Shown piece by piece: positions 1 through 11,232 of a DNA stretch of 64,000 nucleotides. The notes beneath the pieces were generated by a model that ran no database searches, was not told the DNA's origin, and was given only the letters and a program-made list of their open reading frames with translations. The translations under genes were made by a program, and so were the position numbers. The DNA is from Pterobdella sp. o SKG-2022 (taxonomy: Eukaryota; Annelida; Clitellata; Hirudinida; Piscicolidae): assembly GCA_964035795.1 (NCBI GenBank), contig OZ038320.1:14618030-14682029 (forward strand), in the 5' to 3' direction. Every line of letters begins with the position of its first letter. Position 1 is the stretch's first letter.

Positions 1-335
1 TCAGTATTTTTCCACTCTAATGCTGAAATTTATAAATATTTGTTAGTACTTGAAAATGGGTTATAAAAAATGTAAAAATATGAAAACCTTAAAATTTTTC
101 TCGTTGTTTAATTTTTGGAGTAGATTAATTTCCATGTGAGTTTTTTCGTTTAAGCTTCAGGTGTCATGAAGTTGAACTTAAATGAAAACTTGCAAATTGG
201 ACAACTAAACCGGATTTCTGAATTTCCGTTTTTTTTTAACATGCCTATATAACGATGCTTGAAAACATCGAAACAAATATTCCATCATAACACAATAGGA
301 TGGTATACAAGAAGGAACTTTTATTAAAAAACCAA

Positions 336-427
336 TTACAATGAATGTCTAATTCTTTCATCTAGCCGCTCGCTCAGATCTATGGACTCTTGTCTTAAAG
401 TGGCTCCTTTGACTTTAAGAAGACCTA
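336..427 (-). CDS. Possible terminal coding exon of an unrecognised gene
   Basis: On the minus strand a candidate acceptor (pyrimidine tract ending CAAAG) is followed by an open frame with balanced codon use, ending in TAA at 336-338. It reads GLLKVKGATLRQES, then IDLSERLDERIRHSL and stop. An AATAAA-like signal lies just downstream near 320. A possible preceding exon near 490-525 would end at a GTAAGT or GTTTAC donor, and the GTTTAC choice keeps frame. I do not recognise the protein. It could be chance, so confidence is low. Confidence 0.25.
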
Positions 428-773
428 CTTTGAAAAAAAAAACATTAAATGATTATAATTAAATTTTAAGTACTTTATAAACACAGTAAACTTACTTTCT
501 TATGTTTTAAATCACGCAACTTATCGCTCTATTATTATTAGTAGCCGTTTTTCTTTTAACGTAAGTGAACGTAGAATACAAGTCATATCAGATTGTTAAT
601 AAATATTAATATGTCACTAAAGAAATTGATTCACTATATTAAAAATTCAAAAACAATATGTTCAAACATTTTTTTTTAATTTTTTATAAGTTTTTTTTCA
701 AAAAATTACGTAAACTTGAAAAAAATATTTTCAGACATCAGTCTATTTTGTAGCTATTGAATAATTTTTTGAA

Positions 774-1979
774 ATGGCAGCTAAGGATATTAAGCAAAAA
801 CTCCTAGAAGAGCAAGATAAGAATGATGTATACAAATTATACAAATAAATTGCTTTTTAAAAATAACTTATCTAAAATCACAGGCAAAAAAAAATTTAAG
901 GCGAAAAGGAATGAAGGAAATATTTCTTTTACAGCAACTTGCGAGAGAACAATTTCAAAAACTTAGGGTCATAATTCTATAAATATAAATTCATTTTTGT
1001 TAAATATTCATAAGAACTATATAATTTTAGTTTGCGCATATCAAAGAATTACAAAGATTGAGAGAAATGCATTATGAAGACAATGAGCGACTGAGATTCA
1101 TGATCATAGAACGTAGCAGAAATATCATTAAAGAATTCGGACTTCCTAAAGAACAAAATCTTGTTTGTGAATTTTAAAATTTGAGAATCAGATTTTTAAT
1201 TTTGGAGGATAACATTTATTTTTCTATATAAACATAGGATGAAGACATGACTTTCTTGAAAAGAGATCCTAGAAGAGAATTCAGTACCCACAGTCTGGAA
1301 GAGTTTAAAACGTTTGTTATAGTTGATACATACATAATAAAATTTTTAACTCATTTCCATATTACAGAAAACCAATCAAAAATCACGAAAGAGGGGATAC
1401 AACGATGACCTTGAAGGTTTGATTTTACATTTAAAAGCGAGAATTTCATTACAAGATTAAGTGATCCAATTTTATTGATTAGGAAGATATATCAAAAGTG
1501 AAAAAAGAAAAATGCTTAAAAGAAAAAACCGAAGATAAAGATAAGACTCATGAAAGATTAGAGAAAAAAAGACATGAAAAATCAGGTGAAAAAAAAATTT
1601 TTTATTATCAAATTTTCATTATTTTCAAAAATAACAGACAAGCATAAAGAAAAAGAGAAGGTTCATGAAAGGTCAGACAGAAAAAAACATGAAAAGTCAT
1701 CTAAAAACATTGAATCAAATGAAAAATTAGACTACTTGATCAAAGATAAAAGTAAGACTCCCTTTGCTTATATGAACTCAATTCGAAATAATGATGATGA
1801 GAATGCTGACGGTTATTAATAAAAACATTATAGATACTTCGTCGAATAGTAAGCCTATTCTAAGTACACAGTCATCAATTGAACCTGCACCTTCTGCCAA
1901 TCAAGAGAAGTATAAACAGTTGTATGCAAACAATAAAAAAATCAAAACTGATCATAAAACAAAAAAAGAAAAAAATTAG
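774..1979 (+). CDS. Lys/Glu-rich nuclear-type protein, 7 or 8 small exons
   Basis: Unrecognised gene assembled from phase-compatible exons 774-827, 884-967, 1031-1162, 1238-1311, 1368-1416, 1483-1585 and 1638-1819 (225 aa), all bounded by GT..AG with introns of 52-75 nt. The N-terminal half is helical and charged (for example REMHYEDNERLRFMIIERS). The C-terminal half is a Lys/Glu/His-rich tail with repeated KxxHER-type segments, typical of disordered nuclear or splicing-associated proteins. If a 22-nt GT..AG stretch at 1812-1833 is also removed, the frame continues to 1979 (271 aa), adding a Ser/Pro/Lys tail. The ATG at 774 is the first in frame after a candidate acceptor at about 734, so upstream exons cannot be excluded. 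AATAAA occurs at 2076. No function is assigned. Confidence 0.6.
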
Positions 1980-2075
1980 AATAATCTTGAATAACTTGGT
2001 GGTTTTTAATTAATTGTTTGTTTTTTTATTTTTATTTGATAAACCACCTTTGCATGCCACTGTTTGTTTGCGTTT

Positions 2076-2081
2076 AATAAA
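2076..2081 (+). promoter_or_regulatory. Candidate polyadenylation signal
   Basis: AATAAA about 100 nt after the stop of the upstream small-exon gene and 27 nt before the ATG of the next open frame. Hexamers are frequent in DNA this A+T-rich, so support comes from position only. Confidence 0.3.
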
Positions 2082-2107
2082 ATCAAAAACGTTTAAAAAA
2101 GAAAAAA

Positions 2108-2737
2108 ATGAGTAAGTTAAAAATTTGTAAATCTTTTCACAGTTCAAAATGCAGTCTTCAAAGTAGTGCAACAAAATCATTATTTGACTCATCATTCCTA
2201 GAAAACGAAAAACATTTGACTTCCATATCAAGCTTGGAAAGCAACACTCGAAATTCTTTTAAAAAAAGAAAACTCGATAAAAAACCTATAAAATACGGGA
2301 AAAAAATTGAGGCTAGAAAAGGTAAAAACACAAACAACAATGTGAAATTTTCAAGTAAAATAGAAATTGTAGATGAGGTTTTGTCTATGAAGTCATACAC
2401 TGTTTCTAGTAAAATGGTTAGTTTAGATCGAAGCACCAATAAAAACAGTAATAATTTTGGCGAAAATAAAAGTGTTACTGTTGATGATGAAACCGTATCG
2501 AAATATGGAACTTCGAAAATAATTGAACTAAACGAAAATAACGATGATACTGATTTCGAAGACGAGTTCATAGAAGATGATAAAAGAAATATTGTGTTCA
2601 AAAATTTTGACTGTGGCAATCTTTCTTGTTATGAAAAAAGTTACGAAGAACAACTCAAAGTGGGGTTTACAATAGATAATCAATATGCAAATGGTCTCAA
2701 GAATAAGAAGTTGTTTTCTCAAATATCTGTCGATTAG
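2108..2737 (+). CDS. Hypothetical single-exon protein, 209 aa
   Basis: Uninterrupted 209-codon frame, unusually long for such A+T-rich DNA. The product is Ser/Lys/Asn-rich, with a basic patch around residues 50-75 (FKKRKLDKKP), an acidic stretch around 145-160 (NDDTDFEDEFIEDDKR) and two cysteines near residue 170. There is no signal peptide, membrane segment or known domain. The ATG at 2108 is preceded by GAAAAAA. It lies just downstream of the small-exon gene on the same strand and could be a separate gene or a 3' exon. The antisense frame at 2158-2619 is Ser/Phe/Leu-rich and looks like a shadow. Function unknown. Confidence 0.45.
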   Translation: MSKLKICKSFHSSKCSLQSSATKSLFDSSFLENEKHLTSISSLESNTRNSFKKRKLDKKPIKYGKKIEARKGKNTNNNVKFSSKIEIVDEVLSMKSYTVSSKMVSLDRSTNKNSNNFGENKSVTVDDETVSKYGTSKIIELNENNDDTDFEDEFIEDDKRNIVFKNFDCGNLSCYEKSYEEQLKVGFTIDNQYANGLKNKKLFSQISVD

Positions 2738-2791
2738 TTTAAATTACTAAAAATTTGTTTTTTTTAAATAGATTTTCAAATTTTAAAAAAA

Positions 2792-2875
2792 TGGCAGTGG
2801 TGGGATTCGAACCCACTCCTATGAAAAATACCGATGCCTTGAACTAGCGCCTAAAATCGCTTGGGCCTGCTGTCC
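2792..2875 (-). pseudogene. tRNA-Leu(AAG)-like pseudogene
   Basis: The reverse complement has a perfect T arm (GTGGG TTCGAAT CCCAC), a GGCCCAAGCG-type D arm, a class II variable arm and an AAG anticodon in a TCAAGGC loop, all as in eukaryotic tRNA-Leu. The 3' acceptor strand is CACTGCC plus discriminator A. The 5' strand is GGACAGC, which pairs only if one A is skipped, and the anticodon stem (CTAGT/ATCGG) has an A-C mismatch and G-U pairs. I call it a pseudogene or the head of a SINE. No Pol III T-run follows directly on the minus strand. Confidence 0.65.
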
Positions 2876-3129
2876 AGTATGAACCACTTTAAGCTAATAT
2901 GTCGTTTATTTTGGCAATCTCAGTGCTCCTATTAAAAATATGGAGTAACTCACTTTTTCTCTATAAATTCGGACTTCTTTACAAATTTGCTTCCACTGGG
3001 TTCGTTCACAGGCTCTTGAGCTCAAGTTGTGTAGGCTTGATTTTGCAGTTAAAAAACGAAGTGTATTGTGAATTTGAACTTGACAAAGAAGGCACAATGA
3101 TGGAAATTGAAATGAAGGTGAAAAAGTGA

Positions 3130-3660
3130 TTTCTTGGTTCTTAATTGGGATAGAACAAGACGATCATTATGATATAAGATAGCTTTAAATGGAGAGGAGG
3201 TTGAATATTTTTTGTGGGTTGCTTAAATGTAGTTGATTAAAAAAGTCGAATGTCTTTTTTGAGGTCAGAATTTACTATTTCAAAATCAATATTAGTTGGG
3301 TCAGTTATAATATCGATTGTTTTACTGTTGCAAGTTCGTGATATCGTGGTAGATTATGGTTTCTATCACTTCAATTTTCTCGCTATAACAACCATGGCTT
3401 GCCGATATAGTATAAACCAGCTAAATTTATATTTTCTTATTTAAAGTCATAAAACATGTGTTGTATGGTAAAAGCAAAAGCATGCTCCATCGCGCACTTC
3501 AACTGCTCTAGAAACTTTTTATGGCTACATACAAAAAAGCAATTAACCTCAGTTTCCAGCAGCTCTTGAATGGGCACAAGATGCTGAAAATGCCTGGCTT
3601 TCCTATTTTACTTCGTTAGTTTCATTATTGGATTGTTAAATGTGAAGTTTTTGAGAAGGG
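3130..3660. other. Intergenic A+T-rich sequence
   Basis: Only short open frames (for example 3250-3444) with no recognisable product. No RNA gene or clear repeat seen. Confidence 0.4.
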
Positions 3661-3679
3661 AGATTGGTTTTTGCTGTAT

Positions 3680-3960
3680 CCAAAGTCATCAATATGCTGA
3701 AGACACTCAGTTATATGAACATTGCTTATTTGATGTATTAATGAACTTGCATGAAAGAATGTCAAAGTGTATTGCTGCTTGAATGCAAGTCAACCAAATG
3801 GAGCTCAACAGCTCAAAACTGATTTTATTTGTTTTTCAACATTTAGAAAAATATGCAAACTGTCAACTCAACCAGTTCGTGCGTTGTCTAGTGACTCTCA
3901 CGCATCAGCTGAGATACTTTAAAAAATCACATTTAGAAAGAAAAAAAATATTTACTAATT
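3680..3960 (+). mobile_element. CR1/Jockey-like LINE reverse transcriptase fragment
   Basis: Broken frames read HQYAEDTQLYEHC (the YADD motif with A-D changed to A-E), then a W-x-x-x-N-x-M-x-L-N-x-x-K-T-D-F-I-C-F-S block and QPVRALSSDSH. These are the palm and following motifs of CR1-type LINEs. Frameshifts and stops separate them. No 5' part is recognisable, and bases 3961-4400 are only doubtfully part of it. Confidence 0.6.
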
Positions 3961-4639
3961 TATTCCAAAAATTGAACCTTGATGGCACCAAATATAATCA
4001 ACTACCAAAGTTTGTCAATTTAATAATTTTTTAAATGAAAAAACTCTAGTCAATTTTCAATCATTAGAATGCAAATATACAGAAGATTGGTAATTATTTT
4101 TGACGTAATTGATGAATTTTGATAGCACACAAAAGTTTGAAATAGGTTGATATGATTAAAGGACCTCTCAATCCAGATTTGACTTTTTTAAAAGTGGTGT
4201 GATGTAAACATGTTTGAATACACATGGAAGCTTTCCAGTGGCAAAAGAAAAGTTGAAAACGCTTAATATAAAAAGAACAAGTATAATAGATCTTTCAGGA
4301 GCCAGATTGGAATTTGATTTTGTGCACATTGCTTATTTGGAAGTCTCTGGATGGCAGAGTAATTCATCTGATGTAATTTCTTCAAATCCATTTTAAACGC
4401 AAAAATTCGTTGCATTTTGAAAATTTGGTGCTTCAAATGATTGTATATTTTCTCAAGGAGATAAGAATGATACTTTTGAGCGTTAATGTTAGCAGCAGCG
4501 TTTTTTGCTCATCCTGAAATTGTATTGATGAATTTCCAAGTGTTTGATGATTTGCTTTTGGGACCCATAAGTTTTGAATTCCTATACTCTTGCTTTTTCT
4601 GTCAGCAAGAGGAAAAATCGTGACGCCTCAACAGTTGTA

Positions 4640-4740
4640 CCTGACATAACCTTTAACTGCAGTCGTACCTGCCTATCTCGCATTGGCCTAATTAGCCACG
4701 AACGTGCTTGCAGTAGACGTGGGGACAACCCTTCATAGAA
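4640..4740 (+). mobile_element. LINE 3' end with C2H2-like terminal motif
   Basis: Reads NCSRTCLSRIGLISHERACS followed by a stop. The pattern C-x3-C-x3-RIGLISH-x4-C is the C-terminal zinc-binding motif shared by many invertebrate RTE-like LINEs, and a related motif occurs near 20040 in this window. Upstream LINE sequence is not recognisable. Confidence 0.55.
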
Positions 4741-5735
4741 TCTTCGTTCGCCAAGAGAGAGATTATATAGAGAAGGAAACGTAGATTATATGAGAAAATA
4801 AATTTTATGTTGTATAATATAATTACGCCTTATGATAGGATTATTTAATTAATTGTATCAACTACATTAGCCTATTAACAAAAACTGATTTTATCAGACA
4901 CTTATTAACTGAATAATTACACGAAGCTTTTGGTAAGTATAAAATCGTTTTTTTTAATTAATTGTAGTTATGTACTTAGATAATTTTGCAATATTTTTAA
5001 AAATTATTTTTATTTTTTTGAACTTTTTGAAATGTACATTACTTTTGGTTTTTTGAAAAATAAAATACGAAATTTTTCTTAATGAAACCTTGTTAAACTT
5101 TAAAAATAGCTTTGAAAAATGCTTGAAGAAATTTAAACATACTGTCAAACTTCTTTAATGTTCAAAAACAGGCATATATGACAATTATACAACCATGAAT
5201 TTATGATGAGTAAGTCATAAGATGGTTCAAAATTCGGTTTTTGTGCAATTTATAGGGTTTCACAGGGTGTTATTCTATGTGAACCATAATCATGAAAAAT
5301 TAAACAAAAATACTAATGAACAAGTACTATAGAGTGCAAAAGAAACGTGAGTTTTCGATTTTATAATAAATAAGATTACAAGATTAAAATTAAGATCTGC
5401 TAAATTTAACTTCTAAGTTCAAATAAATACCTTAAATGACAAATTTTTTTTCTTTTTTAAGCTATTTTTATAAGTTTATATACTACTTCATACTCAGTAA
5501 TATTAAAAATTAAAAAATTAAGATATGTCAAATTTAACCTCAAATTTTCAAAATTGTCTTTACCGCAATTGAAAATTTAAATCTGTCAAATTTAACTTTA
5601 ACATTTTTAAAATGTCTTTACGGAACAGTAAATTTTTGAAATAAATTTTCATGTGAATATATAATTTCTTACAAGCTTTGCATATATAATTAGCTCATTG
5701 ACCAAATCGACGAGAGCTCTTGTCTGCACACCATG
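4741..5735. other. A+T-rich flank downstream of the JIP3/4 exon
   Basis: No gene recognised. It may be the intron following the JIP3/4 exon or its 3' flank. Minus-strand frames here are short and carry no JIP3 C-terminal motif. Confidence 0.4.
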
Positions 5736-7610
5736 TCAATCTAAACCAAGCAAAGAGTTAAATGCTCCCCAGACGCCTCCACTGTTATTATTGTGACTTC
5801 TTTGAGATGTTATTCCAGAATGAGTTTTTTTAGCTCTCATGGTTTCTACACATCTTATGGCTTCTTGTAATTCCATCAACTTTTCTTTATATTGATTTCT
5901 TTCCATCAAGATCTTGACTAACTCAACTCTTGAAAATGAATCCCTGTCTTTTTCTTCTAGTTTTCTTTGTGCTGTCTCTAAATCATCTTTAATTTTTTTA
6001 ATTTCTTTTTCTAATTCACCAATTCTTATTTCTCTTTCTGATTTTTCCAACACTAAATAGTTGACTTGTTTCTTCAATAACTCAACTTCATTTGATAAAT
6101 CTTCCAATTCAAAAATTAAATCATCTTTTAGAACATTTAGAGCATTTTTAGTAATTAAAAGTTCATTATTTTCTTGAATGAGTTTTTCAACTTCAGCTCC
6201 AACACTCATAATGTCATTATTTACATCTAAAATTGAGAGTTCTTCAGATAATGAAATATCGGTTGATTCATGTATTTGATTAAAATCATTTATTTTTTCA
6301 CAACATACACTTTCCCTTGTAATTATTTCTTTCTGTTCAATAAGTGATTCTTCCTTTTCTTCAATTCCAAAAGCATTTTCTATTGTTTTTAAATATTTTT
6401 GTCCTTGATTTGAAGCCAGTATGCAATCACCATAAAGTTTGTCAACATTGCAGTTCTTGTTAAGGTCTTCTTGAGAAATACCAGGACTTAAATGTTCTTG
6501 AGTATTTTTTAAGATTGAGGACTTTGGGTTAGTTGGGTTATTATTAACAAGTTTTTTTGAATCATTTTCTTTATTATTTTCATAATTTTTCAAACTAAAA
6601 TCACAAAACTTTTGAAGATTTTTTTCATTTTCAAAAAATAAAATTCGATTTTGTTGTTCATCTCCATTTTTCACATGTTCAATAAAAAATGAATTTTGTT
6701 CATGATTTGTTTCAATGAGTTTACATCTATTTAATTTATCAACTTTTTGTAAATTCTTATTTGGATCATCAAAAGAAGTACATTTTGAACAATATTTCAT
6801 AAATTTTGTATGATTTTTATGGCCTAATGAATTAGTTAAATCATAATCAGAGTTAATTATCTGCTGATTCAAGGTAGTTGGTGTAGATGATAAAGATTTT
6901 GTTAAGAAGTTATTATGATGGCATAAATTTAAATTCATAGGTAACAGACTTTGATGTTCCTTAATTCCATGACTGTTTGAAATACAAAGAGTTTGATTCT
7001 CAATATGAGACAATTCTAAAGATTTTGCTAAAGTTTTTGTTGAATTAAATTTTGTATTTTTAATTTTAGGGTTATCTGGAAAAGTTGTTTTTGATGACTT
7101 TTGGATATGATTAGTAGGATTTTTAAGTAAATCAGAATATTTTTTATGCAAATTCAAGTAATCTTCTTTGTTGCATTGATCCTTCTCCTCTAATCTTTCA
7201 ACCTGTTCTATAAGATTTTTAATTTTCAATTCATATTGTTTTGTTGAAATATTTGACGTATTTGTGAGTTGATTCAATTTTTTTTTCATCTCTTCAAGCA
7301 TATCTTCAATTTCTAAATATTTAGTCTCCATTGATTTTCTAGAAGACTTCTCTTTATCGAATATAATTTTCAAATGCTCGAATTCTGATTTCGAAAGCTC
7401 CAAATCAATTTCAAACTGTTGTTTTTCTTTTAAATTTTGATCTAAAGTTTCTAGAATACTTACTATTACTGACATGAGATCTTTAACAGAATCACTACCA
7501 TATTTGTTCACTATGATTTCTAATTCTTTATACAATAATGTTGCCATTCCCTGTACCTTATCATTCAATATACACCCGGAAATATCAGATAATGGTATTC
7601 GAACAGACAT
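5736..7610 (-). CDS. JIP3/JIP4 (UNC-16 / Sunday driver) scaffold, N-terminal half
   Basis: JIP3/4 proteins link kinesin-1 and dynein to vesicles and scaffold the JNK cascade. This 624-aa frame has the RH1 region at residues about 1-75 (KDLMSVIVSILETLD matches the family KELMPLVVAVLENLD), followed by a coiled coil to about 165. A long Asn/Lys/Ser-rich, poorly conserved linker covers about 170-465. The RH2/leucine-zipper II region covers about 470-595, with the family signatures ENNELLITKNALNVLKDDLI and RVELVKILMERNQYKEKLMELQ. It ends NNNSGGVWGAFNSLLGLD, where vertebrate JIP3 has SSIWQFFSRLF. Full-length JIP3 is about 1,300 aa with a C-terminal WD40-like part. That part is absent, so this is probably one large exon; a weak donor (CTTG|GTTTAG) overlaps the final codons at 5746. 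Later exons were not found at 1-5735. Confidence 0.85.
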   Translation of the reverse strand: MSVRIPLSDISGCILNDKVQGMATLLYKELEIIVNKYGSDSVKDLMSVIVSILETLDQNLKEKQQFEIDLELSKSEFEHLKIIFDKEKSSRKSMETKYLEIEDMLEEMKKKLNQLTNTSNISTKQYELKIKNLIEQVERLEEKDQCNKEDYLNLHKKYSDLLKNPTNHIQKSSKTTFPDNPKIKNTKFNSTKTLAKSLELSHIENQTLCISNSHGIKEHQSLLPMNLNLCHHNNFLTKSLSSTPTTLNQQIINSDYDLTNSLGHKNHTKFMKYCSKCTSFDDPNKNLQKVDKLNRCKLIETNHEQNSFFIEHVKNGDEQQNRILFFENEKNLQKFCDFSLKNYENNKENDSKKLVNNNPTNPKSSILKNTQEHLSPGISQEDLNKNCNVDKLYGDCILASNQGQKYLKTIENAFGIEEKEESLIEQKEIITRESVCCEKINDFNQIHESTDISLSEELSILDVNNDIMSVGAEVEKLIQENNELLITKNALNVLKDDLIFELEDLSNEVELLKKQVNYLVLEKSEREIRIGELEKEIKKIKDDLETAQRKLEEKDRDSFSRVELVKILMERNQYKEKLMELQEAIRCVETMRAKKTHSGITSQRSHNNNSGGVWGAFNSLLGLD

Positions 7611-8244
7611 AACGTACTAAGAAGACGTAAAACTTCAAGTCAATAAATTATTTAAATAAATATGAAAATTAAAATATTTATTTTAAACTTATAGCATAAA
7701 AATTTTGATAAACAAAAGAATTTAAACTCGCACATTAAATCACTATTATTCGTGTAACATCAATTAAAAGTAATCTTTAAATAACAATAAAGCGCTTAAT
7801 AATTCAATTTATTTGGTATATAGCAATTTTCTTTTATCAGTGACTGTTTGTTCAAGTTCTTGTGATCAGACTTTTTCAAAAAAATTTATTTGAATTACAA
7901 AGTTTTGTTTTACAAGATCCAAAAAGAATGAAAAAATTTCGAAAAATAAAATAATAAGGAAAGGATAAGTGAAAAAAAAACGAAAGAAAAATGGAAAAGG
8001 AATAATAAAAAATAAAATAATTTAAAATATAAGTTTAAGAGCGCAAAAGGTTTTAAAAAACAGTTAAAAAAGAAGAAAATATAAAAATAAATAATGTAAA
8101 TATATAATTGGTTCATTACCTGATGATGATATAGAATATATCGAAAAGCTTCATCAAAATAGAAAATTCAAATTTTTTCGTGTTATTATGACTCACAGTT
8201 TTGAGGCTAATTGTTCACAACATAAATATATAAGTAACATTTTT
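7611..8244. other. 5' flank of the JIP3/4 exon
   Basis: A+T-rich and purine-skewed, with no recognisable gene. It should contain the promoter or upstream exons of the minus-strand JIP3/4 gene, but no element could be assigned. Confidence 0.35.
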
Positions 8245-8692
8245 TGGGCATAACGTTGAACTGCACCAAAGTGGTTTTGGGCATAACGTTAAACTGCATC
8301 AAAGTGGTCTTGGGCATGACGTTAAGCTGCACCGAAAATAGCGTCTCTAAATTGAGATTGCTTTTCTTTTATAACTTGAATAACAGTATACTCTGGTAAT
8401 AGGTATCGACAAACCGATATTATGGTATCGTTGTCATTTGGCTTGGCGGATGATCTTTCTTTTTGTTGACAATGGCAAGGCAAACTGCCCAAGTGTGGGA
8501 ACGGTGGATCTTGAATTCGATAATTTCAAGTTGCACGTTAGCTCGGACTAGCAGTCTATAAAAATTTGCTCCAAATAAAGTGTTCTTTTTATAAATTACT
8601 CTATTATAGTATCAATAACTTAGGCCAACTGCTATTAACCCTAGTTACTGGGACATGTAAAGCAAAAAAATCTGATTGGATTAGTAATAATA
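8245..8692 (+). repeat. Dispersed repeat X, copy 1, with three 33-bp tandem units
   Basis: Begins with three tandem units of about 33 bp (starts 8245, 8279, 8312; core GGGCATAACGTTAAACTGCA). About 330 bp of unique sequence follows, containing GACAATGGCAAGGCAAACTG and GTTAGCTCGGACTAGCAGTC, and it ends in AAATCTGATTGGATTA directly at a (TAA)n block. The same sequence recurs inverted at 36640-37025 and partly at 41660-41780 and 44636-44735. No coding frame is apparent, so it is a non-autonomous element of unknown class. Confidence 0.7.
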
Positions 8693-8693
8693 A

Positions 8694-8998
<305 letters not shown>

Positions 8999-10610
8999 AT
9001 TGTTGCACACTGCTTTGTTTGGCAGTGGTTGAACTTGGGAGGTGGTTGTGGCTCACAACCTAGGCACACCCAAGACACTTTTTTTACCAAAACTCTTCGT
9101 AAAATTTTTGTCGAGTCTAAAATTGCTGCTTTCTGAATAGTCTCTACGGATAAATTTATTCCAAGGAAAGAGCTGTATGATGTGAGTCTTTGAGGCAAAG
9201 TACCGAGTGCTACTACTACATATGAGAATTATTTTACAATCCACATTCCATATTTTTTTTATTTCACGGCATAGGTCTTTTCACTCTTTTCATTTTTTTC
9301 TACTCTAACATCTCCAGGTATAGCTATGTTCACTATCAGGCATTATTTGGCTTTTTTATTTACAAGGACAATGTCTGGCCTTCTGGCCCCTTTATTATGG
9401 TCTGTGAAGATATTGTAGTCCCACAATAACTTTGCATCTTCGCTCTCAATGACTTTTTCAGCTCTATGCTGATACCATTGGTCACTGACAGGGAGTCCAT
9501 AATTCTTACAAAGGCACCAATGAACAGCTGTGGCGACTCTGTCATGTCTTGCTTTGTATTTTTTTTGAGCCATTTTTTGGCATTCTCAAACAAGGTGGCT
9601 AACCGTCTCATCTGTCTGCTTGCACATTCTGCACAAAGAGTTTCCTTTCTCAATCTTAGCTTTTCTGTAATTTTTCCTAAAAGCTTGTTCTTGTGCAGCT
9701 GTCAGTAGGTTTTCGGTTTCTCTTTTTAGTGTCTCTTTCTTGAGCCACAGCCATGATCCGAGAGCACGTTTATCTTCTGTTTGTCTCTCGAATTGTCCAT
9801 GCACGATCTTATTTTTCCACTCTTTTTGCTTGTTGGTTTTAAATTCATTTATTAAGGCTTTTTCTCTTTCATGAGTTCAAAAATTTTCAAGCATTCTTTA
9901 TTTCGACCATTTTTCAGTTTCTTTACGTAATCTGAAAGGCTGTGTTCTTCAGTTCTGACACATTCCTCTACTGATATTAATCCTCTGGCACCTTCTTTTC
10001 GTGGTACATATATTCTAGCAATATTTGATCTAGGATGTAATGTTTTGTATATTGTCAACAATTTCCTAGTTTTTCTGTCAAGATTCTCGAGCTCTTCCTT
10101 GTTCAACTTTACACATCCAGCACTATATCTTAATGTGGCAACAGCCGAAGCATTAATACCTTTCGTTATTTTACCACTGTTCAAATTTGTTTTCAGTATT
10201 TTTTTAACTCTTCTTAAGTATTCTGCTTTGACTATGTTTTTAGTTTCAGTGGATTTTAGCTTGTCTTCTTCAAGTAAACCGAGGTACTTATAGGCAAGTT
10301 CTTCAAAATCATTGATAGTTTCGCTATTCGATAAGCGTATTCCGTTTTCATGTATTTTCTTTCCTCTCTGCAGTGTTATACATGCACATTTGTTTGGTCC
10401 GAAATTCATCCTTACGTCATCGGAGTATATTTTGACAGTATTGATAAAGCTTTCAAGTTTCTTTTTATTTTTTGCAAATAGCTTCAAACCATCCATGAAA
10501 ATAAGGTGATTGAAACTGAATACATTTTTGAACTTGTAGCTCATCGATGCTGCTCTTAGGATTACACTTAATGGAATTAAGGCTATTACGAAAATTAGTT
10601 AGGGATAATG
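8999..10610 (-). mobile_element. R4/Dong-like LINE copy 1 (RT plus RLE), 5'-truncated
   Basis: On the minus strand, read from 10610 downward: the end of the RT palm (IFVIALIPLSVILRAASM, then LIFMDGLKLFAKN where active copies have YMDD), and a thumb/connector (AYKYLGLLEEDKL). Next come a CCHC motif (CRMCKQTDETVSH) and a restriction-like endonuclease with RRPDIVLVNKK. The C-terminal block is IQKAAILDSTKILRRVL, near 9000-9100. The catalytic Asp change (FMDG), a frameshift near 10600 and broken frames show it is dead. The 5' truncation lies within the RT and abuts ATT repeats; the 3' end abuts the (TTA)n block. The R4/Dong name rests on domain order and TAA association. Confidence 0.75.

Positions 10611-11232
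<622 letters not shown>

Noticed and set aside
2158..2619. 153-codon antisense frame
   Set aside because: Lies wholly inside the 209-codon plus-strand frame, with Ser/Phe/Leu bias typical of an antisense shadow of a Lys/Glu/Asn-rich protein.
7910..8116. 68-codon Phe/Leu-rich minus-strand frame resembling membrane protein
   Set aside because: Purine-rich low-complexity DNA read in reverse; no conserved motif.
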